Part shown: piece after piece, positions 11,501-23,508 of the stretch
Layout of the letters: each line of letters begins with the position of its first letter
Position numbering within the stretch: the stretch's first letter is position 1
Assembly (NCBI RefSeq): GCF_964340395.1
Contig: NC_135560.1
Location: forward strand, 1,173,501-1,237,500
DNA: 64,000 bases
Origin: Glandiceps talaboti
Lineage: Eukaryota; Hemichordata; Enteropneusta; Spengelidae
Reading direction: 5' to 3'
Translations under genes and position numbers: made by a program
Notes under the pieces: generated by a model
Databases searched by the model: none
What the model was told of the DNA's origin: nothing
Seen by the model: only the letters and a program-made list of their open reading frames with translations

Positions 11501-11564
11501 TGATATGCAAATTTGGTCTAAAATGTGATTTAGTCAAAAAATTGTATCTCGAAACCTACTCGGT

Positions 11565-12290
11565 GGATGGTGCTGAATCTTTAATTATGCAAATGATTCA
11601 TTAAAACTAATAGTTACATTGATAAGCTTTATTAGACATGTGCACCCTAGTATCATGAATGTATGTACCAAATTTCACAGAAATTGAAGCTTGCACTCTT
11701 CATTTTCTAGCCTAATTACTGACAATCATTAATTATGCAAATGAGTTATTAAAACTGGGAGCTACGTCAATAAATTTTCTATGACGTGTGCTTTGTTATA
11801 TTTGAGGTATGTACCAAATTATATTGAATTTGAAGTATGAATTCTTATCTTAGGATATCCTATAGACTAATTACTGAAAATCATTAATTATGCAAATGAG
11901 CCATTAAAACTACAAGCTATATTATCAATTTTATATAACACATGTACACTGGTCAAATTATATTAACTTTGAAGTGTGCATTCTTAAGAGATAACCTCAT
12001 TACTGAAAACCATTAATTATGCAAATTAAACCTAACCAATCCTAGCCATTACCCTAAAGAATATGTGCACCAAATTTTGTTCGAATTGATCCAGCTTTTT
12101 TTGAGAAAACAATGATACAGACAGACAGACAGACAGACGGACAGAAGACAGACAGACACAGACACAGGCAGACACACAAACAAACAAACAAACAAACAAA
12201 CACAAACACAAACACAAACACAAACACAAACACACACAGAGACTTTTGATCCATAATATATCACCTTCCTTATGGAAGGTAAAAATGAAA
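11565..12290 (+). mobile_element. F3 family copy: three tandem 150 bp units and ACAG/CAAA tail
   Basis: 'attaattatgcaaatga' begins each of three units of about 150 bp (near 11583, 11735 and 11885), each followed by a 'taaaact...agctac' and 'gtaccaaatt' segment. Then come 'tttgttcgaattgatccagc', a tract of ACAG and CAAA repeats (12117-12238), and the closing 'ccttccttatggaagg'. It is flanked by F1 sequence on both sides (11490-11560 and 12300-12450), so it appears to have inserted into an F1 copy. Confidence 0.7.
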
Positions 12291-12299
12291 TGTAGCCAC

Positions 12300-12450
12300 C
12301 CAGCAACTAAAGATACCACACAGAGCAATATAGTAAAATGATAATGATGCATATTGCAACAGGGATGGATTGGCATGTGGATAAATTTTGTTAAAAATTA
12401 TCATATAATTTGTACAGTTTTGCTACAACACCATTTGTGCTATTAATGGC
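12300..12450 (+). mobile_element. F1 right-end fragment
   Basis: 'catattgcaacagggatgga', 'gcatgtggataaa' and a mutated terminus 'cagttttgctacaacaccat' identify the F1 right end downstream of the F3 insertion. Confidence 0.65.
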
Positions 12451-12476
12451 AGTTTAGTATGCCCTCTTTACTATAC

Positions 12477-13330
12477 CCAATAGGTAATGCCCAGAGGGTG
12501 CTATTACATTGGATTCTGTGCGTCCATGCATCCACCCTTGCATTTGTCTGTTCATGCACTCCCATTTCTCAACATACATCAGCCTAGTTCAACCAAAACT
12601 TGGCACAAACTTGACAAAGGTAACACACTATCTGGGGATAGGCACATCATTTTAATTAATTTTACAACCTTGACCTTTATGTCAAAATGGCGTCCAAATT
12701 TTGTGATGAACACATTTTGCCCCATATCTCCAGACATTTAATACATATGGCAAAAAAAAAATGAACCCACTCAAGTGTCTATCTGGAGCACATTATGAAT
12801 CGTAACCTTAGGACTTTGACCTTGACCACCATTTTCAGGGTCAAATAGTCAAATAGGTCTTCCTACCATAACTCAAGAAGTTGAATACAAAGACTCAATT
12901 CAAGTGTCTACACCTATAATACCAGTGAATTCTTCTTTTTATACCTTGACCTTTGACCACATTCAAGATCAAAGAACAAATTACTCATAAATTAAGAAGT
13001 ATTGTATCTAGAGGCACCAGACACCATGCAAATATCTTCACCTAAACTTTTAAAGTCACTATAGCTTCTTGGCCTTCATCTTCAAGGTCAAATAGTAAAT
13101 TGTTCAGGACAATACCGTAACTTTTGAAGTTTTATATCAAAAAACTAAGTATGTATATTCACATTGTTAAAGGTACACTTACTATTCAGCCATTGACTTT
13201 TGACCTTCATCTTCATCTTCATCTTCATCTTCAAGGTCATTGACTTTTGACCTTCATCTTCATCTTCGTCTTCAAGGTCATTGACTTTTGACCTTCATCT
13301 TCATCTTCATCTTCAAGGTCAAATTTAAAT
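12477..13330 (+). mobile_element. F4 family copy with (CTTCAT)n repeats
   Basis: Starts 'caataggtaatgcccagagggtgctattacattgg', then a CCATGCATCCACCC-type segment and 'ttcaaccaaaacttggcac', followed by repeated 'gaccttgacc', 'aaggtcaaatag' phrases. A related copy is at 51.64-51.80 kb. At 13190-13325 the phrase 'ttgacttttgaccttcatc' is expanded three times with CTTCAT hexamers. Confidence 0.65.
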
Positions 13331-13590
13331 TTGTACAATAATTTTGCCATACAACAAATCAGTTGGGTCTATGTCTTCTATGAAAACTTGTACTTTAAAT
13401 CTGGAAATTTTCACTAAAGACATTTTTTCTAATGCAAAAATAAAAAGTAGCTTAAAATGTCTTCTTATACATTTAACACAGTGTGCAAGCCTTGTAATTT
13501 GTAATAACTGGCTGAACTAGCTGAAGACTCTTAAATCACAAAATTTTGTAGTAGCAAAAATATCTTTGTTCACAGTACTTTATTTTTCAG

Positions 13591-13680
13591 ATTGTGGCAA
13601 TGTTAAGACATGTGATCTGGACTGTGACTTCGGTTTCATAACTGATAACAATGGCTGTCCCATTTGTCTCTGCAAACCAG
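13591..13680 (+). CDS. Gene 1, exon: antistasin-type cysteine module (partial gene, first visible exon)
   Basis: A 90 bp exon between TTTTTCAG and GTAAGA, phase 1 at both ends. The product reads CGNVKTCDLDCDFGF then DNNGCPICLCKPG: six cysteines in the C-x5-C-x3-C-x10-C-x2-C-x-C spacing of the antistasin-like domain, with the usual G-hydrophobic before D-x-x-GC. Such modules occur in secreted protease inhibitors (leech antistasin, hirustasin) and in extracellular parts of membrane proteins such as CRIM1. A single module is seen. The signal peptide and first exon are not recognised in the 13.5 kb upstream, so the gene may start outside the window or in a short exon I cannot see. Linkage to the next exon rests on strand, order and matching phase. 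Confidence 0.65.
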
Positions 13681-14409
13681 GTAAGACAAGCTTGTTTCTA
13701 CAAAGGAACTGTCTATTCATATTAATATGTTTGCACAGGGGCTTAATTATTTTTAATTGGAAATTTTGTTTACTACCATCAAACAAGACAACAATTAAGG
13801 AAAAAACACAAACCCAAGACAACAAAAAAGAAAGGAACATACCAACATTTGACTGACAATCAGTATAATTATCATTATCACATAAACATGTGCAAATCTT
13901 CACCTCTGTGACGTCAAACAGGGCAGATCAAAAACTCATATCACTCCTGTTCTACTGAACTTTTTTCTTTTAACCATTCGTGCCATTCTACACTACGATC
14001 AAGTTATCGTAATAATTAATGTTCTTTCAAAACTGGTAAATGCAAACATTACTTTACATACATCCTTGGGTGACATGGGTTTAATATGTAGAGGCACTAT
14101 TATATTTATTTATTTTTTATTCTATCTAAAAATCATGTAGATTATCAATGACAATTTGTATGCAGCAGCTGGTAAGCTTTCGATTTTCCGTTGAGCTCAG
14201 AGCTCCGAACTTACACATCCCGAGTGAATATAATTAAAACCAGATTTAAACTGAATGCCTTCTGTAAGGGCAAAGTTTTGAGATTGTCGTTCCTACAGAC
14301 AATTGTTTGAATACAACAGAACAAATGCAATAAGTTATTTTTTCTCATTGATTGCTATTTGCCCATTGCTGTTAGTGATCTCCTGGCCAACCACAACATG
14401 CAATGTGAA

Positions 14410-14705
14410 GCTTTATAGAAAGTTGTAGCATAGCACTCATCGTAGAAAGAGTTTTATAGGCCAAAAAAGGAGAATTGTTTCTGGTCAGTGCCCATCACTT
14501 TAAGTACCTCCCTTCCTACGTTAATTTTTTCAGTCTGCAGATGAAAGGGAAAACACAGAAGTAACTCTCCCTACATTAATTGCCACCAGTGAAGACAACT
14601 GCAGAACTAATCATGAACTAGCCTATGACATCTGCCCCACATACACACTTGCTGTAAAGTACTAAATAAAAAGAACAGTAACTGCAATGATAAGTAGATT
14701 GATTT
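14410..14705 (-). repeat. Dispersed repeat, inverted partner of 6600-6900
   Basis: Reads on the minus strand as the repeat at 6.6-6.9 kb ('aagtactaaataaaaagaac' versus 'gttctttttatttagtactt'). Direct continuation of an F3 left end, so the two may be one composite element. Confidence 0.7.
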
Positions 14706-15014
14706 GTGGTCCAAATGTACTGTACCAAATCATAACTGCCATTAATTGCCCAAAAATGTATTTTGTCTAAACTTTCAGCTTTTAAAAACCTGTAATGGTC
14801 TAAAATGGGGTATTGATTTTTGGTCAAAGTGGGTCTAAAATGGGGTCTGAGGTTTCCAGCATTGGCCACACACCCCTACCAGAGCTGGCCACTGGTACCA
14901 TGCACCCCAGGAATGTAGACTCGGAACATAGACTGTGCTGGTCAGGCTATTTCACAGACTTGATGCTATTTCACTGTCGCAGAAAAAGCATTAATGTTCT
15001 TGTAAGAAGTATTT

Positions 15015-15126
15015 GACTAGAAATAGAGTGTTGGTTACCAGGAAAGTCTGCAAATACAGTAAGAACTTTTGACTAGAAATAGAGTGTTGGTTACCAGGAA
15101 AGTCTGCAAATACAGTAAGAACTTTT
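15015..15126. repeat. Tandem duplication, 56 bp x 2
   Basis: 'gactagaaatagagtgttgg' begins at 15015 and again at 15071; the two 56 bp units are virtually identical, so the duplication is recent. Confidence 0.9.
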
Positions 15127-16453
15127 GCTTGAAGCTCAATATTGTATGTTCATAACTCTAAGTTATTAAGTCTCAACACTTTGACACCCAGTGGACATGT
15201 CAACACAACTATATGTTTATTGAAGTCTGTAGTTAGTAGAAATTATAAATTTTAGTATGAAGAAAACATATTCTCTTGATACTTGAATGGACATTCCAAT
15301 GCCAGGGGGTGTCCCACCTAATAGAAGTCATTACATGTATTACTATGTAGAATCTACCTTGATTACTTTATGTAGTAGATATTTATGATATTATTGTATT
15401 TTCTTTGAATTACAGTCAATCGTTCAACTTATGATTCAGCAAACATTCAACTATAGATTCAAAATCGTTTGACTTTAGACTTGGTCTACTGTTACATTTG
15501 TAGTTATATTACATCATTCAGAGAATAAGGTGACATTGACTGTGAACCTGCCCATTAAATTCTTTGTATGTGTGTGGTGAGAATTGAGGAATTACCACCC
15601 GGCAGTAGCTTACACAGAGATACAGACTTATTCAAATCAATTAATAGCTGTCAGGTGCATTAAGAATCGATTTATACTCCCCTGAATTTGTTTCATGATG
15701 GACATCTCAATTACATAAATGTAAAGTAGCAAATTACAGTCTAAGATCTTTGAAGCAACTAGTGAACTACTGTGTTCTTTATGATACATCCATCCTCCTT
15801 TGTGGTATTAAACTTAGCGAATCACATAACATTGTATGTTTTCATCTCAGTCTGTAGGGTCTATGAGCTGACAAATATCTCTTGACATTTGGCTGACAAT
15901 TAAACAGATGATTTTTAGTGTACTTTAAACCTTAATACCTCTAAATTACCCAGTCCAGAGGAACATTCATTCTTTCCTTTCCAACACAAATTTTGACCTT
16001 CATGGGCTTAGACTCCCCCCTCCCCCTCCCCCACAAAAAGAAAAGAAGAAAGAAAAGACACATTGTATTCTGATATGACTGCTGAAGTATTTTTTTGCAC
16101 TTGTATTGAATCTTTTTAATGTCGACAATTATGGTACAGTTGTATGTATTTCTCTTTTAAATGTACAAAAAAAGTGGTACTTGTACTGATTACAGTCAAA
16201 ATAAACAGTTGATTACGCAGTACATCGATTTAATACTGAATTACGATTTTTTTTCAGACTTTATTGCAATGTTTTACAAATTACAAAAAAAAAAAAAAAT
16301 GGTGTTATTATGAAGTACATAAATAGCCCTTGTCCACCCTCCTTAAAGTAGAAGCCAGGAGTACCCTAGGCAGGATGCCTACTATTGAAAGGGGTCCAGA
16401 TCTCTCTAAAAGACAGTGTTGACCAACTCTGATGGCTTGTGATTTTTTTCTAG

Positions 16454-16750
16454 AAATCCAGACTTCTGGTGAGGTAGAAGTGAAACCAGGTGAGAAACAA
16501 GAATTATTCTGTGTTGTGACTGAAGTACCAAGTGCAAGTATAAAAGGCTGGAACCACAATGATCATGTTTATTTCAGAGACAGTAGTCATGATATTGACC
16601 ATGATGGACAAGATGACATAGTGGTATTTGATAACAATACGTTATTGATTTTAAATACTACAGAGATAAATACTGGACTGTATACATGTTTTATAGGAAT
16701 TGAACTCAATGGACATATGTACAATATCACAGCTCAGTTAAAAATCACAT
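16454..16750 (+). CDS. Gene 1, exon: immunoglobulin domain
   Basis: A 297 bp exon between TTTTTTTCTAG and GTAAGT, phase 1-1 as is usual for Ig exons. The roughly 98 encoded residues show a full Ig sandwich: VKPGEKQELFC (strand B Cys), a Trp 15 residues later (IKGWNHN, strand C), then LLILNTTEINTGLYTC (strands E-F with the second Cys) and a final strand. There are sequons at NNT, NTT and NIT. Between strands C and E lies DIDHDGQDD, an acidic D-x-D-x-D-G loop like those in EF-hand or thrombospondin type 3 calcium sites. Because the exon is symmetric, skipping it would keep the frame and join the antistasin module to the membrane exon. Family assignment is firm; the ligand is unknown. Confidence 0.85.
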
Positions 16751-16858
16751 GTAAGTATAGAATCAAAATTCTTCTATTTTAAGATGAAATGCTCAAAAGC
16801 TTAAAGGTCGGGACATTAAAGTATTGATCACCATTAGTGTTATTATCATCTACCGTAC

Positions 16859-16975
16859 ATGTATGTGTATATGTATAATTATGTATATGTATATGTATGT
16901 GTATGTGTATGTTTATGTGTATGTGTATGTGTATATGTGTATGTGTATGTATATGTATGTATGTGTATATGTATG

Positions 16976-17016
<41 letters not shown>

Positions 17017-17027
17017 GAGTATATGTA
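16859..17027. repeat. (TATG)n / (TGTATA)n microsatellite
   Basis: About 170 bp of imperfect TATGTG/TATATG repeats, 110 bp downstream of the Ig exon donor. All frames across it are artefacts. Confidence 0.9.
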
Positions 17028-17119
17028 TATTCTTGTAACTAATTCAATGAAATTTGAATGTGACATCATTAAGATAATTAGCCTCATATCTTAAAATATT
17101 ATGTCAGAAATATACATTG

Positions 17120-17300
17120 GGTGATGTCCTATCTATCAAACCATTGCCTAAACTGTACAGTTGTGCAACAATACCAATATCACATCATCCTAAACCATGT
17201 ACTGCCTCTTTTACAGCACTGTCCAAGTTCATAATGTTGCAGAAAAATATCAGCTCTGGTTTGCGAGAATGCATTGGTGCTATTTTCGTCATTCATTTGA
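17120..17300 (+). mobile_element. Possible F1 right-end fragment
   Basis: 'aaactgtacagttgtgcaac' at about 17151 matches the F1 right terminus but the following bases diverge; a second echo, 'gcattggtgctatttt', lies at 17271-17286, suggesting a terminus split by an insertion. Confidence 0.35.
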
Positions 17301-17408
17301 TACAGATCATAATCCAGCAACATGAACAAATAAATCATGACTTGCAATACACAGAAAGTGGAAAATCATGACAATATTGTAAGCGGAAAGCAATGAGGTA
17401 GCAGACCC

Positions 17409-17500
17409 CATACATACATACATACATACATACATACATACATACATACATACATACATACACACACACATACACGTACACATACATATACATACATATA
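17409..17500. repeat. (CATA)n microsatellite
   Basis: About 14 clean CATA/TACA units followed by mixed CA and CATA repeats; adjoins the F2 copy that follows. Confidence 0.95.
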
Positions 17501-17510
17501 CATACTTCCA

Positions 17511-18275
<765 letters not shown>

Positions 18276-19150
18276 TACTAGGATGTACAAGGTTCCCTCG
18301 TATGTGAATTGGTGTGAAGTAAATCACTGTTTGATTATAACAGCATTGTCTGCATCAGGTCTCTTTTTGTGTTCAATGTCATATCTATTGACATACAAGT
18401 AATACCATGCAGATATTCTCATGAGATTTGATAAATCAACACACAGAAAATCTCCAATTCACTCAGTATTAAAGGTTTTGCAGCATTCTTCTCAATATAG
18501 TAAAAAAGGTTGTCATGACAACCATGAATGCATGTATTCAATATGTTAATACAAGGCATATCAGTTTGGTTTTAATGAAGATTTGGTATTACATGATCTA
18601 TTTGCTAAAATATACAATATGATATTTGTCTTCTTTGATAGACTAGTTGTATACATTTACATGAAAAGACAAATGTGAAGAATAAGATATTAAAATATAT
18701 TGAGATCAAATAAACTACAACTGGTTCACAAATCACTCACTTCTGATAATATGCAACTGTCAGGATTTTCACTACCAATGAATATTACAGTGTGCTGTGT
18801 ACATTTCCTCATTAAATGTCATTTCCATGGCAACTGCCATTCTGTCTGCCTGAGCTGACAGTCAAACGTGTTATTCCTTACAATGTCATGAAATTTACTG
18901 TAATGATATAGTGTGTACTTTTACCGCCATTGTCTATGATAGTATGTTGTCAAAAATGAAACTGTTATGATATAGTATGTACTCTATTGCCATTGTCTAT
19001 GATAGTATGTTGTCAAAATGTCTGTCAATACAACTTGAGATATAGCTTTCAGTAGATACATTATGAAATGGAATAGAAGAGTAACATAATTTTTAAATGC
19101 ATGACAAATATATCTTGAGAAAATTATGTTTATTTTATTATATATATTAT

Positions 19151-20280
19151 AAGCACAACTGAACTGAGGTTCAGTAGTGTTAGGCATGGCGAAATGTCTG
19201 TGTGTGTTTGTGTGTGTATGTATGTGTAAACAACTTTGAGTTGGAGTTAAAAACAGCTTGGCTGATTACAGTGAAGTTGTGGAAGGTTATTGTTCCTGAT
19301 AAAGTGTTCACATTGTTGAAATGCAAATTAGTTCTACAATCATATGACTTTTGGACAAAAACGTAAACACAGATTGGTATGAATAGCCATTATTTTGATT
19401 GGAACATTTCAAAGATGCAAGGACAGGATAACCCATATGCAAATTAGGTTAGAAAGATGTGATGCAAAGAAAGAATCTTAACTCTGAAACAGCTTGGCAA
19501 ATTGGTCTGAATGAGATGCTGTTAGGAGTGTGAGATGTAGAATTGTTCAAGAAATTATAATTTCTTTGTTGACATGCAAATTAGGTCTTAAATATGGAAC
19601 TTTATAGCATAAACTTGAGGTGATCCTATGATTGACATGCAAATTAGGTCTTAAATATGGAACTTTATAGCATAAACTTGAGGTGATCCCATGATTGACA
19701 TGCAAATTAGGTCTTAAATATGGAACTTTATAGCATAAACTTGAGGTGATCCCATGATTGACATGCAAATTAGGTCTTAAATATGGAACTTTATAGCATA
19801 AACTTGGTGACCCCATGATTGACATGCAAATTAGGTCTTAAATATGGAACTTTATAGCATAAACTTGGTGATCCCATGATTGACATGCAAATTAGGTCTT
19901 AAATATGGAACTTTATAGCATAAACTTGAGGTGACCCCATGATTGACATGCAAATTAGGTCATAAATATGGAACTTTATAGCATAAACTTGGTGACCCCA
20001 TGATTGACATGCAAATTAGGTCTTAAATATGGAACTTTATAGCATAAACTTGGTGACCCCATGATTGACATGCAAATTAGGTCTTAAATATGGAACTTTA
20101 TAGCATAAACTTGGTGACCCCATGATTGATGTGCAAATTTAATATGACTATAATTGTGATTTTAGACAAAAACTTGAAGTCATAAAATACCAGACTGATG
20201 GGGCCGAAATTTGGTAGCTGAGGACATTTCTAGGTGTCTGGCTGAAGGCATAGTTCAGGATACATAGACATGGCTATTCT
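19151..20280 (+). mobile_element. F1 family copy with expanded inner module
   Basis: Left end 'aagcacaactgaactgaggttcagtagtg' keeps the hairpin (ACTGAAC/GTTCAGT), followed by a short GT tract (19198-19222). One inner module has been amplified into the 63 bp minisatellite (19571-20140). It stops at 'ggctgaaggcatagttcaggatac' near 20260 without the right end. Confidence 0.75.
19571..20140. repeat. 63 bp minisatellite, about 9 copies, each with an octamer
   Basis: The unit starts 'gacatgcaaattaggtctta' and contains 'aactttatagcataaacttg'; starts at 19571, 19634 and 19697 give the 63 bp period, and later units are about 60 bp through loss of 'gag'. Units are nearly identical. The sequence is an amplified F1 module. 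A frame on the minus strand runs through several units only because 63 is divisible by 3. Confidence 0.95.
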
Positions 20281-20785
20281 TAGGGACCGTGTCATTTTAA
20301 AACTGACACACGACAAACATAATTCCTTCATTTAGGGGAGGGGCAGTGGGAGGGGGTAAGATTTCGTTTTGTGTGCGTCAAAATTACATTAAGGATTTGA
20401 TGGCCCAATGACTGCCCTTCCCGTGGTCGTAAAGTTTTGCTCATTTCGTTTAGTGCACATTGGATATGCAACAGGTTAATTTAATCTCAATTCATTTTTG
20501 TATACAACATCAGAGCCAAGTAAACCACTGTATAAGATATTGTATAATTTGGAATTGACTCAAATGTATATTGTTACATGTATTATGCAGAAAATATAAA
20601 GAAATTCCCTTAATTTTGAAACAAAGTGTGCATTTTACTGACATACAAAGCCTGCATGAGAATATTTTGCCCATCACCAAAAAATTTTTTTTAAAAATTG
20701 AAATGCCAAAAATATGGGTAGGTCGGGCCCGTTGAACAGCTTTTTTATTTTTTTCTGGCCTAAACACAAATGTGTATGCTGCAAG

Positions 20786-21188
20786 CAGGGACACACCCAT
20801 ATCAACCTCCAGTCAACTGCAGGGACACACCCATAGCAACCTCCAGTCAACTGCAGGGACACGCCCATAGCAACCTCCAGTCAACTGCAGGGACACACCC
20901 ATAGTAACCTCCAGTCAACTGCAGGGACACACCCATAGCAACCTCCAGTCAACTGCAGGAACATGTCCACAGCAACCTCCAGTCAACTGCAGGGACACAC
21001 CCATAGCAACCTCCAGTCAACTGCAGGGACACACCCATAGCCACCTCCAGTCAACTGCAGGGACATGTCCACAGCAACCTCCAGTCAACTGCAGGGACAC
21101 ACCCATAGTTACCTCCAATCAACTGTAGGGACACACCAATAGCAACCTCCAATCAACTGCAGGAACTTACCCATAGCAACCTCCTATC
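20786..21188. repeat. 34 bp minisatellite, about 12 copies
   Basis: Unit 'tcaactgcagggacacaccc' plus 'atagcaacctccag'. Internal units are near-identical, with variants 'acatgtccacagcaac' appearing twice and decay at the 3' end. The core 'cacacccatagcaac' is the second F1 module type, so this array too seems to have come from F1 sequence. Confidence 0.93.
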
Positions 21189-21441
21189 AACTCTGTCCTG
21201 CATAAAAATAATAATAGTGTCAGCTATATGATATTGCTACCAATCAATCCACCTAGTGTAAATGATGTCACATTTATCAAACATTCAAAATATATTTCCA
21301 TTATATGTATAATTTATGTATTTGTGCTCAGGCATTATTTTAGTGATGATTTATTTTCAAAGAATTAAACTTGGAAACACTTGCTCAAATTGAATATGTG
21401 CAAAACAATGTAATAACACAGATTTGATGTTGTTGTTACAG

Positions 21442-21571
21442 ATAAAGATAGAGATGGAATAGGACGACCTAAAGAACATAGGTCTATACCTGTAGCAGCA
21501 AGTGCCTCTGCTGGCAGTTTAGTCATAGTGTTATTGGCCATTGTTGTTTGGTATTTCTTAATCAGGAAACA
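21442..21571 (+). CDS. Gene 1, exon: juxtamembrane spacer and transmembrane helix
   Basis: A 130 bp exon between TTGTTGTTACAG and GTAAGT, entering in phase 1 and leaving in phase 2. The first two bases complete a codon begun by the preceding exon: Tyr after the Ig exon, Asp if the Ig exon is skipped. Then come KDRDGIGRPKEHRSIP, a short polar and basic spacer, and a hydrophobic run of about 24 residues (VAASASAGSLVIVLLAIVVW continuing YFLI), ending with the stop-transfer RK. This gives a type I single-pass topology with the Ig domain outside. No proteolytic or signalling motif is seen in the helix; small residues at its start (AASASAGS) could favour helix packing. Confidence 0.8.
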
Positions 21572-21641
21572 GTAAGTATTTCACTCAATCACATCATCAC
21601 ATGATAACCATGAAATGTTTATATCTTCCCAGACTTCTGTG

Positions 21642-21984
21642 TTAAAGTGGCCATATAGATAAGGGTTGGTATTTATTTTGGATTTTTAATTTATAAAACA
21701 ATTTTATCATGACTTCCTATTTGAGAACTCGGTGTGAAACAACATATACCAATTCCTTGTTTATAACAGTTACTCAATTAATTGCAAACATTATTAAAAT
21801 GTAAAATGTTTGTTATTATATGTAAAATAACAAACCTTTTACAAATATTTTAGCTTTTTGCAATTTATTGAGTTATAAACACAGACTTGGTCTATGTTGT
21901 TTCACATGATGTCACGATAAAATTTTTAATATAAAATCAAAATCCCAAATAAATACCCAGTCCTCATCCATATGGCCACTTTAA
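21642..21984. mobile_element. Foldback MITE, 343 bp, arms about 165 bp
   Basis: The sequence from TTAAAGTGGCCAT to ATGGCCACTTTAA is an imperfect palindrome along almost its whole length: 'gtgaaacaacatataccaa' pairs with 'ttggtctatgttgtttcac', and the centre is 'gtttgttat' with 'ataacaaac'. TTAA sits at both ends and may be a target duplication or part of the repeat. It lies 70 bp after the transmembrane exon, so a transcript would form a long hairpin there. Confidence 0.85.
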
Positions 21985-22029
21985 GTAATCATTGAGTAAC
22001 ACGAATGCACATTAACATTTTATAATACA

Positions 22030-23508
22030 TGTTGTTTATTAAGGCAGTGATTACAATACATTTTAGTTATTTAGTGATAACAATACATGTTGGTTATTTA
22101 GACAGCGATAACAATACATTTTGGTTATTTAGTGATAACAATAGATGTTGGTTATTTAGTGATAACAATACATGTTGGTTATTTAGGCAGTGATAACAAT
22201 ACATGTTGGTTATTTAGGCAGTGATTACAATACATTTTAGTTACTTAGACAGTGATAACAACACATGTTGGTTATTTAGACAGTGATAACAATACATTTT
22301 AGTTACTTAGACAGTGATAACAATACATTTTAGTTACTTAGACAGTGATAACAATACATTTTAGTTACTTAGACAGTGATAACAATACATTTTAGTTATT
22401 TAGGCAGTGATAACAATACATGTTGGTTATTTAGACAGTGATAACAATACATGTTGGTTATTTAGACAGTGATAACAATACATTTTAGTTACTTAGACAG
22501 TGATAACAATACATTTTAGTTACTTAGACAGTGATAACAATACATTTTAGTTACTTAGACAGTGATAACAACACATGTTAGTTACTTAGACAGTGATAAC
22601 AATACATTTTAGTTACTTAGACAGTGATAACAATACATGTTGGTTATTTAGACAGTGATAACAATACATGTTGGTTATTTAGACAGTGATAACAATACAT
22701 TTTAGTTACTTAGACAGTGATAACAATACATTTTAGTTACTTAGACAGTGATAACAATACATGTTGGTTATTTAGACAGTGATAACAATACATGTTGGTT
22801 ATTTAGGCAGTGATAACAATACATTTTAGTTACTTAGACAGTGATAACAATACATTTTAGTTACTTAGACAGTGATAACAATACATGTTGGTTATTTAGA
22901 CAGTGATAACAATACATGTTGGTTATTTAGACAGTGATAACAATACATGTTGGTTATTTAGACAGTGATTACAATACATTTTAGTTACTTAGACAGTGAT
23001 AACAATACATTTTAGTTACTTAGACAGTGATAACAATACATGTTGGTTATTTAGACAGTGATAACAATACATGTTGGTTATTTAGGCAGTGATAACAATA
23101 CATGTTGGTTATTTAGACAGTGATTACAATACATTTTAGTTACTTAGACAGTGATAACAATACATTTTAGTTACTTAGACAGTGATAACAACACATGTTG
23201 GTTATTTAGCAGTGATAACAATACATGTTGGTTATTTAGACAGTGATTACAATACATTTTAGTTACTTAGACAGTGATAACAATACATTTTAGTTACTTA
23301 GACAGTGATAACAATACATGTTGGTTATTTAGACAGTGATAACAATACATTTTAGTTACTTAGACAGTGATAACAATACATGTTGGTTATTTAGACAGTG
23401 ATTACAATACATTTTAGTTATTTAGACAGTGATTACAATACATTTTAGTTACTTAGACAGTGATAACAATACATGTTGGTTATTTAAACAGTGATAACAA
23501 TAGAGAAC
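22030..23508. repeat. 31 bp minisatellite, about 47 copies, two unit types
   Basis: Unit 'acagtgataacaatacat' plus either 'tttagttacttag' (type A) or 'gttggttatttag' (type B). The first few units are degenerate and lack 'acag'; the rest are almost perfect. The A and B types mostly occur in short blocks such as AABB, pointing to growth by unequal exchange of four-unit blocks of about 124 bp. No coding role. Confidence 0.95.

Larger units (their letters stand above)
13681..16453 (+). other. Gene 1 intron between antistasin and Ig exons
   Basis: Holds an F3 left-end fragment (14233-14400, ccagatttaaactgaatgc), the inverted dispersed repeat at 14410-14705 (partner 6600-6900), the tandem duplication at 15015-15126, and a C-rich stretch at 16010-16032. 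The remaining parts (about 14706-15010 and 15130-16440) show no recognisable exon or repeat. Confidence 0.6.

Noticed and set aside
19571-20140. Regular repeats resembling a CRISPR array
   Set aside because: Units are contiguous with no unique spacers, there are no cas genes, and the genome is eukaryotic. The same holds for the arrays at 20.8, 22.0, 25.6 and 52.4 kb.
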